DNA from: Bradyrhizobium sp. CB82
GTDB taxonomy: Bacteria; Pseudomonadota; Alphaproteobacteria; Rhizobiales; Xanthobacteraceae
Assembly (NCBI RefSeq): GCF_029714405.1
Contig: NZ_CP121650.1
Span: forward strand, 7,445,001 to 7,509,000
Direction of reading: 5' to 3'
DNA length: 64,000 bases
Shown here: piece after piece, positions 35,615 to 44,929 of the stretch
Numbering within the stretch: the first letter of the stretch is position 1
How the letters are laid out: each line of letters begins with the position of its first letter
Made by a program: the position numbers and the translations under genes
Notes under the pieces: model-generated
What the model was told of the DNA's origin: nothing
Databases searched by the model: none
The model's input: only the letters and a program-made list of their open reading frames with translations

Positions 35615-37255
35615 CTAGTGCGTGGCAAAGCCCTCATAGCCGCTTGCGACGACTTCGTCGCATTTTTGCCGATAGCGGCCCACACCCCCGGTATAAGAGA
35701 GTACTCGGCGCGGTTTCCCTTCGACGTTCGATCCCAAGTACCAGGAATCAGTCTTGGCGATCAGCATTGTGCTGGCCAACTCATCGTGATGCGCCACCCA
35801 TTGATCTTCCAACGCCTTAGAGGGTTCGATGAACTTCAAGTTTTTGCCGCGGAGATAGCTAATACATCCGGTAATCCACTCGACCTGCTGCTGTAAGCAG
35901 GTCGTCATGTTGCAAAGCGCGGCCGCGGGGGCAAGCGGCACAGCGGTCGTGAAGAGATTGGGATAGCCGTGCACCTGCAACCCCATGGTGGTCCGGATGT
36001 CTCTGCCCCACTCCTCCTTCAGAGATCGTCCATCGCGACCGCGGATATCGATGCGGGTCAAAGCGCCCGTTCCTGCGTCGAACCCCGTTGCTAGGATGAT
36101 GACGTCGAGCGGGTGAACCGTGCCATCGGCCGTCTGGATGCCTTCGGTCGTGATACGCTCGATTGGGCTGGTCTTGACGTTGATAACTTCCACATTGGCT
36201 CGCTGGAAGGCCTCGAGGAAATTCTGCTCCAACGGTACCCGATGGGTGCCAAATCCGTAATCGCTCGGGATCAGAAGGTCGCAAAGCTCTGGATCCCCAA
36301 GCCGCTCGCGCATTTTCGCGCGCACGAATTCGGAGATCTCCGCGTTCACCCCCTCATCGAAGAACAATTCAGCGAAGGACGCTATCCACAACTTCACAGA
36401 ACCGTCGTTCCAGCAGTCTTCGATCACCTTTCGGCGCTGTTGCGGTGGCAGACCAGCCCAGGCGTGCTCAACGTCAAATTCGAAGCCTGTGAATGTGTGT
36501 GGCAGCAGCTTGGTAAGGGCTTTGAATTTCGACTTGTAGGCCTCGACGTCCGCCGCGGTGTACTTGAGATTCTTCATAGGGAGGATGTATTGCGGCGTAC
36601 GGACGAACACCTTGAGATAGCCGACCTTTTCCGCGATCGTCTGGATCACCTGGATCCCCGTTGCTCCGATACCGACCACCCCGACACGCTTCCCATTAAG
36701 GTCGACCGTTTGCTGCGGCCATCGCGCCGTATGAAAAGCCTGCCCCTTGAACGTCTCTTGCCCCGGGAACGACACATGGGGCGCCGAAAGCATGCCGCAA
36801 CAGGTGACGAGAAACTGAGTATCGATCACGTCACCCTTGTCGGTCGCGACCACCCATCGCTCCGTCGTTTCGTTGAAATGAGCGCTCTGAACCGTCGTGC
36901 CGAACTGAATATTCTTGCGCAGATCAAGCTGGTCCGCCACGTAATTGAGCCAGCATTCGATTTCGGGTTGGCTCGGAAATCTTTCACTCCAGCTCCATCC
37001 TTTGTAGAGGTCTTCGGAGAAAAGGTACTGATAGACGTGGCCCTCTGAATCGACGCGCGCACCAGGATAACGGTTCCAATACCAGGTGCCGCCGACCCCC
37101 GAGGCCGCGTCGATCGCCCTGACGTTCAGCCCGAGCTCCCGTAGCCGGTACAGTTGATAAAGGCCAGCGATGCCGGCTCCGATGATCAGGACATCGAATT
37201 TCGCAGTCGCATTCGCGCCATTACCACCATTGGCCCAGCTCGTGGTTGGGGTCAT
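35615..37255 (-). CDS. Flavin-containing Baeyer-Villiger-type monooxygenase
   Basis: 546 residues. The FAD Rossmann motif is DVLIIGAGIAGLYQLYRLRE; the NADPH motif is VGVVGIGATGIQVIQTIAE. Between them is the Baeyer-Villiger fingerprint FxGxxxHTxxWP as FKGQAFHTARWP, which separates these enzymes from N-hydroxylating flavoproteins. Further signatures are GGTWYWNRYPGARVDSEGHVYQY and ILATGFDAGTGALTRIDIRG. It would insert oxygen next to a ketone to form an ester or lactone. It lies 78 bases upstream of the CoA-transferase gene on the same strand, so the two may have served one degradation pathway now broken by the frameshift. Confidence 0.92.
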   Translation of the reverse strand: MTPTTSWANGGNGANATAKFDVLIIGAGIAGLYQLYRLRELGLNVRAIDAASGVGGTWYWNRYPGARVDSEGHVYQYLFSEDLYKGWSWSERFPSQPEIECWLNYVADQLDLRKNIQFGTTVQSAHFNETTERWVVATDKGDVIDTQFLVTCCGMLSAPHVSFPGQETFKGQAFHTARWPQQTVDLNGKRVGVVGIGATGIQVIQTIAEKVGYLKVFVRTPQYILPMKNLKYTAADVEAYKSKFKALTKLLPHTFTGFEFDVEHAWAGLPPQQRRKVIEDCWNDGSVKLWIASFAELFFDEGVNAEISEFVRAKMRERLGDPELCDLLIPSDYGFGTHRVPLEQNFLEAFQRANVEVINVKTSPIERITTEGIQTADGTVHPLDVIILATGFDAGTGALTRIDIRGRDGRSLKEEWGRDIRTTMGLQVHGYPNLFTTAVPLAPAAALCNMTTCLQQQVEWITGCISYLRGKNLKFIEPSKALEDQWVAHHDELASTMLIAKTDSWYLGSNVEGKPRRVLSYTGGVGRYRQKCDEVVASGYEGFATH

Positions 37256-37661
37256 CTTCTCCTCCCGTCTGTTCCTGACGCCTGGCGACGGAGAGCAGCA
37301 GCAAGTATCGTACCAGTTGGGAGGCTGCGACAGTCAAGCGAACACAACGCCTAGAACGTAGCAACGACTGCGGCGCCTTATGCTTTTGAAGCAATTGCGA
37401 CATACGTCTGCAGTACGACAGCTTCGAGCTGCGTTCGATATGTCACGGACCGCAATCTGAGCGACCGCACGCGCGCAAACAATGGCCGGCAAGAGACATA
37501 CAATCGTCTATCGTAGCGGTCGCACTCGACGCTAAGCATTTGGAGGCGTGATGTGCATAGGAATGGTCGTATTATGCACGCATGCACCAACAGTCGGACA
37601 GCTTGTAATCATCCGATTGGCGGTCATTCCTCCGAGCCGTGACCGAGCCACTTTGCGAGCA
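37256..37661. other. Intergenic stretch without a supported gene
   Basis: Divergent promoter region between the monooxygenase and the O-methyltransferase genes. Short frames only; the element F begins at its right border. Confidence 0.4.
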
Positions 37662-37712
37662 GTCAACTACCAACAATGGCGATTGATCCACATAACAGGC
37701 GCGTGTCACTGA
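37662..37712 (+). promoter_or_regulatory. Conserved upstream element, copy F (plus strand, toward the O-methyltransferase operon)
   Basis: Plus-strand reading: GTCAA, CTACCAA, CAA, TGGCGATTGAT, 12 bases, CGCGTGTCACTG. The left half and the spacing match the four minus-strand copies. It lies about 90 bases upstream of the ATG at 37804, and it is the only copy on the plus strand, exactly where the downstream gene is also on the plus strand. Confidence 0.6.
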
Positions 37713-37803
37713 TAGCTTGCTAAGCGTCTGGCTGGAGCTTGCCGACGTCCAGCAATAGCTCATTTAGAGATACAAATTCGCTTTGAGACAAGGACTTGCA
37801 GCA

Positions 37804-38880
37804 ATGCATTCGTCTGCACTGACGTCACGCGCCAAGATCTCTGAAGCCGAGCCTGTCTGCTTTCCCGATATTGCTCAGATCATCAAGTGGCGCGACAGCT
37901 CCTATGCGGCCGATCTCTATATCGCCGCAGTCTCATGGCTTGATCTTTTTACCTACCTGGATGGCCAGCCGGTAACGGAAGAGGAGCTGCGAGTTCATTT
38001 CGTTCTTCGCGAGCGGCCAACGCGGACCATGCTTCGACTCTTTGAATCGTGGGGCCTCATCTCCAGACAATCCGGCCGACTGCAGGCAACGCCGACAGCC
38101 GTTCGGTATCTGAGCGGCAATTCCCCGGACAACGTCGCGTCGTATATTGCAACGATGAAATATAAGTCATCTGTCCGAGAACTTTATGAGATCCTGCGAC
38201 AGGATGGCTCGGATACCTGGCACGTTGAGCGCGGCGTAACCAAGACCTGGGACGCCTTGATGCAAACGGACGAGTTCGCCGATCTGAACACACGCGGGAT
38301 GGAGGAACGCGGACGGATCTTTGCGCCGCACCTTGCGAAGCTGCTTGATTGTACGAATGATACTTGCGTACTCGACGTAGGCGGTGGATCGGGGGTCTAT
38401 TCCGCGCATCTGTTGATGCGCTATTCCTCACTTTCGGCAACGATCCTTGAGCGTCCCCCCGTTGACCAGCTTGCAAGGACGTGCCTGACAGACCGGAATC
38501 TATACCCGAGTCGCGCCAATGTCATAGCTGGCGATATGTTCGTTGATCCTCTGCCTCGGAATGCTAGCCTCCACCTCTATTCGCACGTGCTTCACAATTG
38601 GGGACCAGACAAGGTTCATCTACTCCTGAGCAAGTCTTTTGACAGCATTGACTGCGATGGTCGGATAGCAATTTACGGCTGCCACCCTGATGATCGCGGA
38701 GAACAACCATCCCCGGCAGCCGAAGCAGAATACTCCGTGCTCCTGACCACCGGATACGAAGGCTGCTGTTACAGCTTTGAGGACATGCGGGCCATGCTCG
38801 AGAGGACCGGCTTCCAGGAGATCGAATTCCACAAATCAATCTGCAATCGCAGCCTCATCGTTGCGAGAAAGATCGCCTAA
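37804..38880 (+). CDS. SAM-dependent O-methyltransferase (Methyltransf_2/HIOMT-like)
   Basis: 358 residues from the ATG at 37804; a TTG 21 bases upstream is in frame. The N-terminal winged-helix dimerisation domain (VTEEELRVHFVLRERPTRTMLRLFESWGLISRQSGRLQATPTAVRYL) precedes a class I Rossmann domain with motif I CVLDVGGGSGVYSAHLLMRY, an acidic residue in ATILERPPV, and the segment LHLYSHVLHNWGPDKVHLLLSKS, where the His of VLHNW is the usual general base. The family methylates hydroxyl groups of small aromatic or polyketide acceptors. Here it precedes a TPP decarboxylase and an aldehyde dehydrogenase, which suggests a small-molecule pathway with a final methylation. Confidence 0.88.
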   Translation: MHSSALTSRAKISEAEPVCFPDIAQIIKWRDSSYAADLYIAAVSWLDLFTYLDGQPVTEEELRVHFVLRERPTRTMLRLFESWGLISRQSGRLQATPTAVRYLSGNSPDNVASYIATMKYKSSVRELYEILRQDGSDTWHVERGVTKTWDALMQTDEFADLNTRGMEERGRIFAPHLAKLLDCTNDTCVLDVGGGSGVYSAHLLMRYSSLSATILERPPVDQLARTCLTDRNLYPSRANVIAGDMFVDPLPRNASLHLYSHVLHNWGPDKVHLLLSKSFDSIDCDGRIAIYGCHPDDRGEQPSPAAEAEYSVLLTTGYEGCCYSFEDMRAMLERTGFQEIEFHKSICNRSLIVARKIA

Positions 38881-38955
38881 CGCCAATGACCTTTCCGCTT
38901 TTCAGGAACGGCTCATTCCACGGCCGCTGCTCTCAATGAATCTCGTGAGCACGGC

Positions 38956-40116
38956 ATGTCTATTCCAACCTATGTTCTCTTGTCTAAGCTTCGGGCGGCC
39001 GGGTATACTTTTTTCTCAGGAGTTCCGTGTTCCATCTTTGGTGATCTATTCGGCCTCGTCGCCGAAGCTTCGGGATTCCTGACTGTGCCGGCGGCCAACG
39101 AGGGTAGCGCAGTTGCGCTAGTTGCCGGCGCGGCGCTCTCAGGTCGACGAGGGGTCGTTGCGCTTCAAAATTCTGGGCTCGGAAATATCATCAACCCGCT
39201 GACATCTCTGTTGATGGTCAACAAAATTCCCATCCTGCTCCTGTTATCCGTTCGTGGCCACCCCGATGAACCTGCCGACGAGCCGCAACACGCGATTATG
39301 GGCGCCAACACAAAGGCCCTCCTGAATCAGCTCTCGATTGAATGCTGTGACTTTGATGGGACCCTGTCCGGCTTGGATCACGCGCTCGCACAAGGCGACG
39401 ATGCATTTCATCGCTCAGCGCCGTTTGCATTGCTCTTTCGCAGGGGTCAACTATCCGTGTGCTGCCCCGACGAAAGACAGGCTGATGCCGCTGATTATGG
39501 GGTCAGTGTCGGACAAGCCATTGAGTTGATCTACCAGCAGCTCGAGCCCGATACACTTATTGTCTCTACGACCGGATACATTTCTCGTGAGCTGTTCCGT
39601 GTCCAGGATCGTCCCACTAACTTCTACATGCAGGGCTCCCTTGGACATTGCAGCGCGGTTGCGGCAGGGGTTGCGCTGACTTCGCCCACCCGTACCGTCC
39701 TGGCACTGGATGGAGACGGCAGCGCGCTGATGCACATGGGTATCCTATCGACTATCGGCTATGCCGCCCCCCAGAATCTCATTCATGTGGTGCTGGACAA
39801 CGAAGGATACGTTTCGACGGGCGGTCAGTTCTCGACGTCACGAACGACATCTCTCGAGGCCGTTGCGTCCGCCTGCGGTTATCGAACGGCTACCCGCTGC
39901 GAGCTGTCCGAGCATATCACGACAGCCTTGCGACAGTGCGCCTGGCGCAGCGGCCCTCATTTCGTGGTCTGCAAGGTCAACCGCCTTCATTCCTCTCAGC
40001 TTGCCCGCGTCACAAGTCGATATTCTCCGCTTCAGAATAAGACCATGTTTCAGCGCGTCATCGGCATCCGCGGCAATGAGATAGCGACAGCCGACAAAAT
40101 GGGGCTTGTATCTTAG
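38956..40116 (+). CDS. TPP-dependent phosphonopyruvate/sulfopyruvate decarboxylase-like enzyme
   Basis: 386 residues in one chain. The N-terminal PYR half has PAANEGSAVALVAGAALSGRRGVVALQNSGLGNIINPLTSL, where the Glu activates thiamine; the C-terminal PP half has the TPP motif LDGDGSALMHMGIL followed 25 residues later by VLDNEGY. GLGNxxNPLTSL and RGxPxEPxDEPQH (here RGHPDEPADEPQH) are strong marks of phosphonopyruvate decarboxylase (Ppd/Fom2) and the related sulfopyruvate decarboxylase. The expected reaction is phosphonopyruvate to phosphonoacetaldehyde plus CO2. The next gene encodes an aldehyde dehydrogenase that could oxidise this product. No PEP mutase is encoded nearby. Confidence 0.88.
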   Translation: MSIPTYVLLSKLRAAGYTFFSGVPCSIFGDLFGLVAEASGFLTVPAANEGSAVALVAGAALSGRRGVVALQNSGLGNIINPLTSLLMVNKIPILLLLSVRGHPDEPADEPQHAIMGANTKALLNQLSIECCDFDGTLSGLDHALAQGDDAFHRSAPFALLFRRGQLSVCCPDERQADAADYGVSVGQAIELIYQQLEPDTLIVSTTGYISRELFRVQDRPTNFYMQGSLGHCSAVAAGVALTSPTRTVLALDGDGSALMHMGILSTIGYAAPQNLIHVVLDNEGYVSTGGQFSTSRTTSLEAVASACGYRTATRCELSEHITTALRQCAWRSGPHFVVCKVNRLHSSQLARVTSRYSPLQNKTMFQRVIGIRGNEIATADKMGLVS

Positions 40117-40262
40117 TTCGATGACCGACTGTGGGCTGATCTTCATCGCTCTGGTTTAGAATGTAAACGAGGTCGTCAAAGACGTGCTCCGACCGCCTAC
40201 CGCATCCGCTTCGAAGAAACGCGACCGCGGTCGTGGATCTCACACCCAACGAGAATTACAGC

Positions 40263-41705
40263 ATGTACGATAACGATGAAGACTATCATCCAATGCTCAT
40301 CGCAGGTGTGCCCGCTCACTCGGACGCAACGATCGACGTGAACAATCCATTCACGGGAATGCTTCTTGGCAGAGTCCCGCAAAGCAGACCGGAGCATGCT
40401 CGACAGGCATTTGAAGCAGCCGCGCGGATTCGCCCCCGGCTCACGCGTCGCGAACGAACGGATATCCTCCTCGGGACGGCAAGCGCCATTAAGAGAGATC
40501 AAGACCGGTTTGCTCGGCTTATCACATCAGAAACAGGGCTCTGCCTGAAGGACTCTTTGCATGAAACCGGGCGTGCATGCGACGTCTGGTCATTTGCTGC
40601 CCATACGCTAATCCAGAGTGACGGCGAGGTCTATCCATCTGACATTGGCGCAACCCCGCACAATCGGCGTATCTTTTCCATGCGAACGCCGCTCGCCGGT
40701 GCGATCTCAGCTATCACCCCGTTTAATCATCCTCTTAATCTCGTTAGCCATAAGCTTGCGCCCGCGATTGCAACAAACAACCGCGTCGTCCTGAAGCCGT
40801 CTGAGCGAGCGCCGTTGACTGCGCTCGCGCTTGGCAGGATTCTGCATGAGCAAGGTCTGCCCGAGGGAATGCTTTCGATCCTGACAGGGGCTCCCGCCCC
40901 CTTGGGAGACGCCATGTTTACCAATCCAAGTGCCGAGCTCGTCACATTTACTGGCTCCGTTCAGGTCGGGCACCATATTGCGGAACGAGCCGGTTACCGG
41001 AAGCTCATCTTGGAGCTCGGTGGGAACGACCCCATCATCGTGCTTGAGGATGCCGACGTCGATCGGGCAGCTTATTTGGCGGTTCAAGGAGCGACCAAGA
41101 GCTCGGGTCAACGATGTACAGCCGTCAAGCGGGCGTTGGTGGTTGAGTCCGTTGCCGACGAATTTGCCGAGCGGGCGCTGCATCACATGCTGAAGCTTTC
41201 GATCGGCGATCCCAGCGACCCATCAGTTGACATCGGCACTGTCATCAGTCGAGAGGCTGCCCAGCTGATTGCTCGACGGGTTGCCGATGCCGTCGATGCT
41301 GGTGCTACCCTGTTGCTCGGTAACCAGCCTAACGGCGCGTCCTATCCGCCCACCCTATTGGACCACGTCTCACCGACGTCTGAACTTGTTATGGAAGAAA
41401 CATTCGGGCCGGTGCTGCCAATCATCCGTTGCCCTAATGATGTTGATCAGATCATATCGATTGCGAACGCGACCCAGTTTGGACTTTCTGCTGGTGTGTG
41501 CTCCAACCGGCTTGATCATGTCACCAAGCTCATCGACGGTCTCGCCGTTGGTACCGTCAACGTGTGGGAGGTTCCTGGGTATCGCACCGAATTGACCCCA
41601 TTCGGAGGAATCAAGCAGTCCGGACTCGGGCACAAAGAGGGCGTGCTGGAGGCGATGCGGAGCTTCACGCAGTTGAAGACCTACTCGCTTCCATGGTCAG
41701 TCTAG
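40263..41705 (+). CDS. Aldehyde dehydrogenase, phosphonoacetaldehyde dehydrogenase (PhnY)-like
   Basis: 480 residues from the ATG at 40263; a GTG 30 bases upstream is in frame. It has the complete ALDH fold: AITPFNHPLNLVSHKLAPAIATNNRVVLKPSE for NAD binding, FTGSVQVGHHIAERAG, catalytic Glu in LELGGNDPI, and catalytic Cys in SSGQRCTAVKRALV. The HETGRACDVWSFAAHTL and SGQRCTAVKR segments resemble PhnY of rhizobia, which oxidises phosphonoacetaldehyde to phosphonoacetate; sulfoacetaldehyde dehydrogenases are close alternatives. It follows the decarboxylase by 147 bases, so substrate handover is plausible. The exact substrate is inferred from context and motif similarity. Confidence 0.85.
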   Translation: MYDNDEDYHPMLIAGVPAHSDATIDVNNPFTGMLLGRVPQSRPEHARQAFEAAARIRPRLTRRERTDILLGTASAIKRDQDRFARLITSETGLCLKDSLHETGRACDVWSFAAHTLIQSDGEVYPSDIGATPHNRRIFSMRTPLAGAISAITPFNHPLNLVSHKLAPAIATNNRVVLKPSERAPLTALALGRILHEQGLPEGMLSILTGAPAPLGDAMFTNPSAELVTFTGSVQVGHHIAERAGYRKLILELGGNDPIIVLEDADVDRAAYLAVQGATKSSGQRCTAVKRALVVESVADEFAERALHHMLKLSIGDPSDPSVDIGTVISREAAQLIARRVADAVDAGATLLLGNQPNGASYPPTLLDHVSPTSELVMEETFGPVLPIIRCPNDVDQIISIANATQFGLSAGVCSNRLDHVTKLIDGLAVGTVNVWEVPGYRTELTPFGGIKQSGLGHKEGVLEAMRSFTQLKTYSLPWSV

Positions 41706-41952
41706 GCCGGCAGTTCTCTTCCGTTTGAGTATCATGACGATCTGGCAGAGGCGGCGGCAGTAGCCCTTGCAAATGATTGCGATCTTCTGAGCTCTCCCAC
41801 GGTGGACCGGCTCGAAAGTTTTAGCTGCCGCGCTCGAGCATTTGTATTCCGCGAAGTCGGCCCCCCGAGCCAGACGTCGCGGTATCGTGGAGCTCGGCAC
41901 CCACCTCGATCGAGCCCCTCACGAATTGCTTTCGCGGTTGCGATTTCCATGT

Positions 41953-42849
41953 CTAGCGGGGAGATATATTGCCTTGATTTTCTAAAGACATTTCAACGGT
42001 TTCGAAGAACGATTTTACGCAGCGTAGGCGTCTTTTATCCGATGTCGTGACAATATATGTTTTGAAATCAGTGCAGAGTTCGTCGACTGTTTTATAGACG
42101 AGCTCCTCTGCTGGAAACACGCTGTCCTCAAGCAGGACGCCGATTCCTACTCCGTGCAGAACGGCCTCCTTCAGAACAGGATAAGTCGCCATTTTGATAA
42201 TATTGGGCATACTTGTACTGTTCTCAAGACAAGCTTTTTCCACTTCGCGGAGCGTCAGCGAACCATCCTCGGTTAGAATGATTCTCTCTTCGGCGAGTTC
42301 GGCAAGAGCGAGTGTCGGTCTGCAGGCGAGTCGATGCTCGCGCCGCATGAGGGCCATAAGCCGATTCTTGCTTAGCTGCACGTGGAATAGGTTGGCAATG
42401 TCATCAGGCTCAGTGATGATAGCAATATCGACATCACGCGCTTCAAGCCGTTGCTTAGCAAGCTCCCAGGGCACCAGGGAGAACGTGATTCTGACTGCGG
42501 GAAAATGCCGGTTGAACTCGGAAATAAGCGGCATTGCCGGGCGCGGCGCGTTCGCGATCACCGTTAGATGTCCGGCCGATAGGTCACTGTAGGCATTGAT
42601 CTTCTCCGCGACGAGCTGCTCGAGGACTCGAACGCGATCAGTTAGCGCAAACAGTTCCTGGGCCGGTTTTGTCGGCTCGAGCCCGCTGCGATGACGGATA
42701 AAGAGTGTCGTCCCCATATGTTGCTCAAGCTTGGCAAGGTGCTGGGTGACGGCCGATTGGGTGACACCGAGGACGGCTGCAGCTTCTGAAACGCTTCTCT
42801 GCCGGAAGACCTCTGTAAAGGCCGCAATCTGGTGAGAACTGATTTTCAT
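41953..42849 (-). CDS. LysR-family transcriptional regulator
   Basis: 298 residues from ATG 42849 (MKISSHQIAAFTEVFRQRSVSEAAAVLGVTQSAVTQHLAKLEQHMGTTLFIRHRSGLEPT), the standard LysR winged helix with the substrate-binding domain behind it. The frame is open to 42972, but the extra N-terminus is not family-like. It is transcribed away from the methionine-synthase/ABC-transporter array that starts at 43742 and is the natural candidate for its regulator, with an organic acid or methylated compound as inducer. Confidence 0.9.
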   Translation of the reverse strand: MKISSHQIAAFTEVFRQRSVSEAAAVLGVTQSAVTQHLAKLEQHMGTTLFIRHRSGLEPTKPAQELFALTDRVRVLEQLVAEKINAYSDLSAGHLTVIANAPRPAMPLISEFNRHFPAVRITFSLVPWELAKQRLEARDVDIAIITEPDDIANLFHVQLSKNRLMALMRREHRLACRPTLALAELAEERIILTEDGSLTLREVEKACLENSTSMPNIIKMATYPVLKEAVLHGVGIGVLLEDSVFPAEELVYKTVDELCTDFKTYIVTTSDKRRLRCVKSFFETVEMSLENQGNISPR

Positions 42850-43741
42850 GCCTTCGACGTCTGCTCCTCCTATTGCCGTAGATTCGCATTCCGACGCGGG
42901 TTCAAGGCTTTTCGCGCCCCTGCCTACTGGCAAGGTTGTTGGTACTGAGCGGCTTAAAGGCGACCAAAACACCGCGAGCTCAGAGAATGAGGCACGCGGC
43001 TTTGGCGTTCTTCTCGATATATTTGCTGATCACCGCATTGTCTCGACCGACGATCGAAACAACTCAACGTCGCGACGCCCTACCCCATATCGCCCTTCCC
43101 CAAGCATGGTTTGCTTCAAGATCGCAAATCTACGAAAGACCCAAGATGCTGCCTCAACTGGCGGTAGAGGCTCCTGCTGTGTTAGTCGAAAATGAACATC
43201 ACACGGTATCCGAAATGTCAAACTTTTGCTGCGTCTCCAAGCCGAGCATGGCGCGTGCTCGCTAGCATAGGCAAACAAGAGCTCCTGCGCTTGGAGAGCG
43301 TTTTCTCTGCGCGACTGACAACACAACCTTGATTTTTGACTGCGCCAGTTGCGCGCTGTTTTTTTCACAGTTCATCTCGACCATTTAACTTGTTTGCTGG
43401 ATGCGCTTCTCAGCAAGACCAGGAAGATGTGGCATAATTTACTGCGCGAATTAAGGCTGTCGCGCAGAATAAAATTGGCACCGGCGACAGATGCGCCGCC
43501 GATTGGATGCCAGCTTATTTAATTGCAGCAATACTTCAACTATTAGCAGGGCTAATAATAAGACATTTCTACGTCAACTGCGCTTGCTACGCACGTCTCC
43601 GGAAGCAGGCCGCAAACCACTATCAATCGGGCCCATCGAGGCGCAGCGCTCACGCACAACGAAATCGGGCTTTCGAGGAGGTGATCCTCTCCCCATCGAA
43701 AGAGAGGGGGCCGACCTCGTACGAATTAATAGGAGAGGCGA
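42850..43741. other. Divergent control region between LysR gene and the methyl/ABC array
   Basis: Nearly 900 bases with no supported gene. The part from about 43380 to 43560 is visibly AT-richer than its neighbours. No LysR site could be assigned with confidence. Confidence 0.4.
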
Positions 43742-44908
43742 ATGAAAATAAGCACCGACCGTATCCTCACGACCCACGTCGGCAGTCTGCCGAGGCCCTC
43801 TGGATTGGAGGAGATGCTCCTGGCGAAAGAGAAAAGCGAACTGGACGCTGACCGCAATCCGTTGCTGGCCGCTTCCGTCAGTTTGGCGGTCCTCGACATC
43901 GTAAAAAAGCAATCGCTCATTGGGCTTTCGGTTATCGATGATGGCGAGATGAGCAAATACGCCTATTCGACCTATGCGCGCGAGCGCATGACAGGTCTGA
44001 CGGGCGTTGACCAGCCGCTTGCCTTGTCCGAGCTGGCGGATTTTTCGAATTTCGCAAAGCGGGTCAATCTAGATATCAAGACGCCTGCGTGCGTGGGACC
44101 TATCGCGTACCAGGGCGAGGCGGCGGTGGCAACGGATATCGCCAACCTCAAAGCGGCACTGGATATGGTTCCTGTTGAGGAAGCGTTCATGAACGCCTCG
44201 TCTCCGGGAATTATGGCTCACTACATGCCGAATAAATATTATCCCTCGCAGGAGGCCTATCTCTATGCTTTGGCCGACGCGATGAAGACGGAATATGACG
44301 TCATCGCTGCATCGGGCATTCTCTTGCAGATCGACTGCCCTGATCTGGCGCTTGGACGCCATTTCCGGGCGAAGCCGATGGATGTCGCGGAGTTTCGCAA
44401 GGAAATTGCGCTTCACGTCGAGGTCCTTAATCATGCCCTGCGCGACATTCCCGCCGATCGGATGCGACTGCATCTATGTTGGGGCAATTACGAATCGCCC
44501 CATCATCACGATATCGATCTCCATGAGATCTTCGATATCATCATCAAGGCGCGGCCGATGGCACTTCTGCTGGAGGCGGCAAATCCACGTCACTCGCACG
44601 AATGGAGTCTGTTCAAACAGACACGGCTCCCCGACGACAAGATTCTCGTTCCGGGTGTCATCGATACCTGCACGAATTACATTGAACATCCTGAGGTCGT
44701 CGCCCAGCGCATCGAACAATACGCCAATTTGGTCGGACGGGAGCGAGTGATCGCCGGCACCGACTGCGGCTTTGCCAGCTTTGCAACGTTCCACACTGTT
44801 GATCCGGACATCGCCTGGCGCAAGCTCGAGTCGCTCGTGCAGGGCGCCGAGATTGCATCTCGCCGGCTCTGGAACGCCAGGCCTTCCGTTCAAGCCGTTG
44901 CTTCCTGA
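43742..44908 (+). CDS. Core-type cobalamin-independent methionine synthase family protein
   Basis: 388 residues corresponding only to the C-terminal catalytic barrel of MetE. The start THVGSLPRP is the UROD/MetE_C signature. Zinc ligands are at His244 and Cys246 (RLHLCWGNY), Glu278 (LLLEAANPR) and Cys342 (AGTDCGFASF). Lacking the N-terminal MetE domain, such 'core' proteins do not use 5-methyl-THF-polyglutamate in the usual way and may take methyl groups from other donors. AGGAG precedes the start. A full MetE is encoded at 19087, so this copy probably has a different donor. First gene of the array with phosphodiesterase and transporter genes. Confidence 0.88.
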   Translation: MKISTDRILTTHVGSLPRPSGLEEMLLAKEKSELDADRNPLLAASVSLAVLDIVKKQSLIGLSVIDDGEMSKYAYSTYARERMTGLTGVDQPLALSELADFSNFAKRVNLDIKTPACVGPIAYQGEAAVATDIANLKAALDMVPVEEAFMNASSPGIMAHYMPNKYYPSQEAYLYALADAMKTEYDVIAASGILLQIDCPDLALGRHFRAKPMDVAEFRKEIALHVEVLNHALRDIPADRMRLHLCWGNYESPHHHDIDLHEIFDIIIKARPMALLLEAANPRHSHEWSLFKQTRLPDDKILVPGVIDTCTNYIEHPEVVAQRIEQYANLVGRERVIAGTDCGFASFATFHTVDPDIAWRKLESLVQGAEIASRRLWNARPSVQAVAS

Positions 44909-44929
44909 CAGCTCAAGTAGCCCCCAATA

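Noticed and set aside
10115-37712. Reading the shared element as a nod box, tts box or FixK box
   Set aside because: The order and bases of the blocks do not fit the consensus forms I know; only isolated ATC/GAT or TTGAT words coincide.
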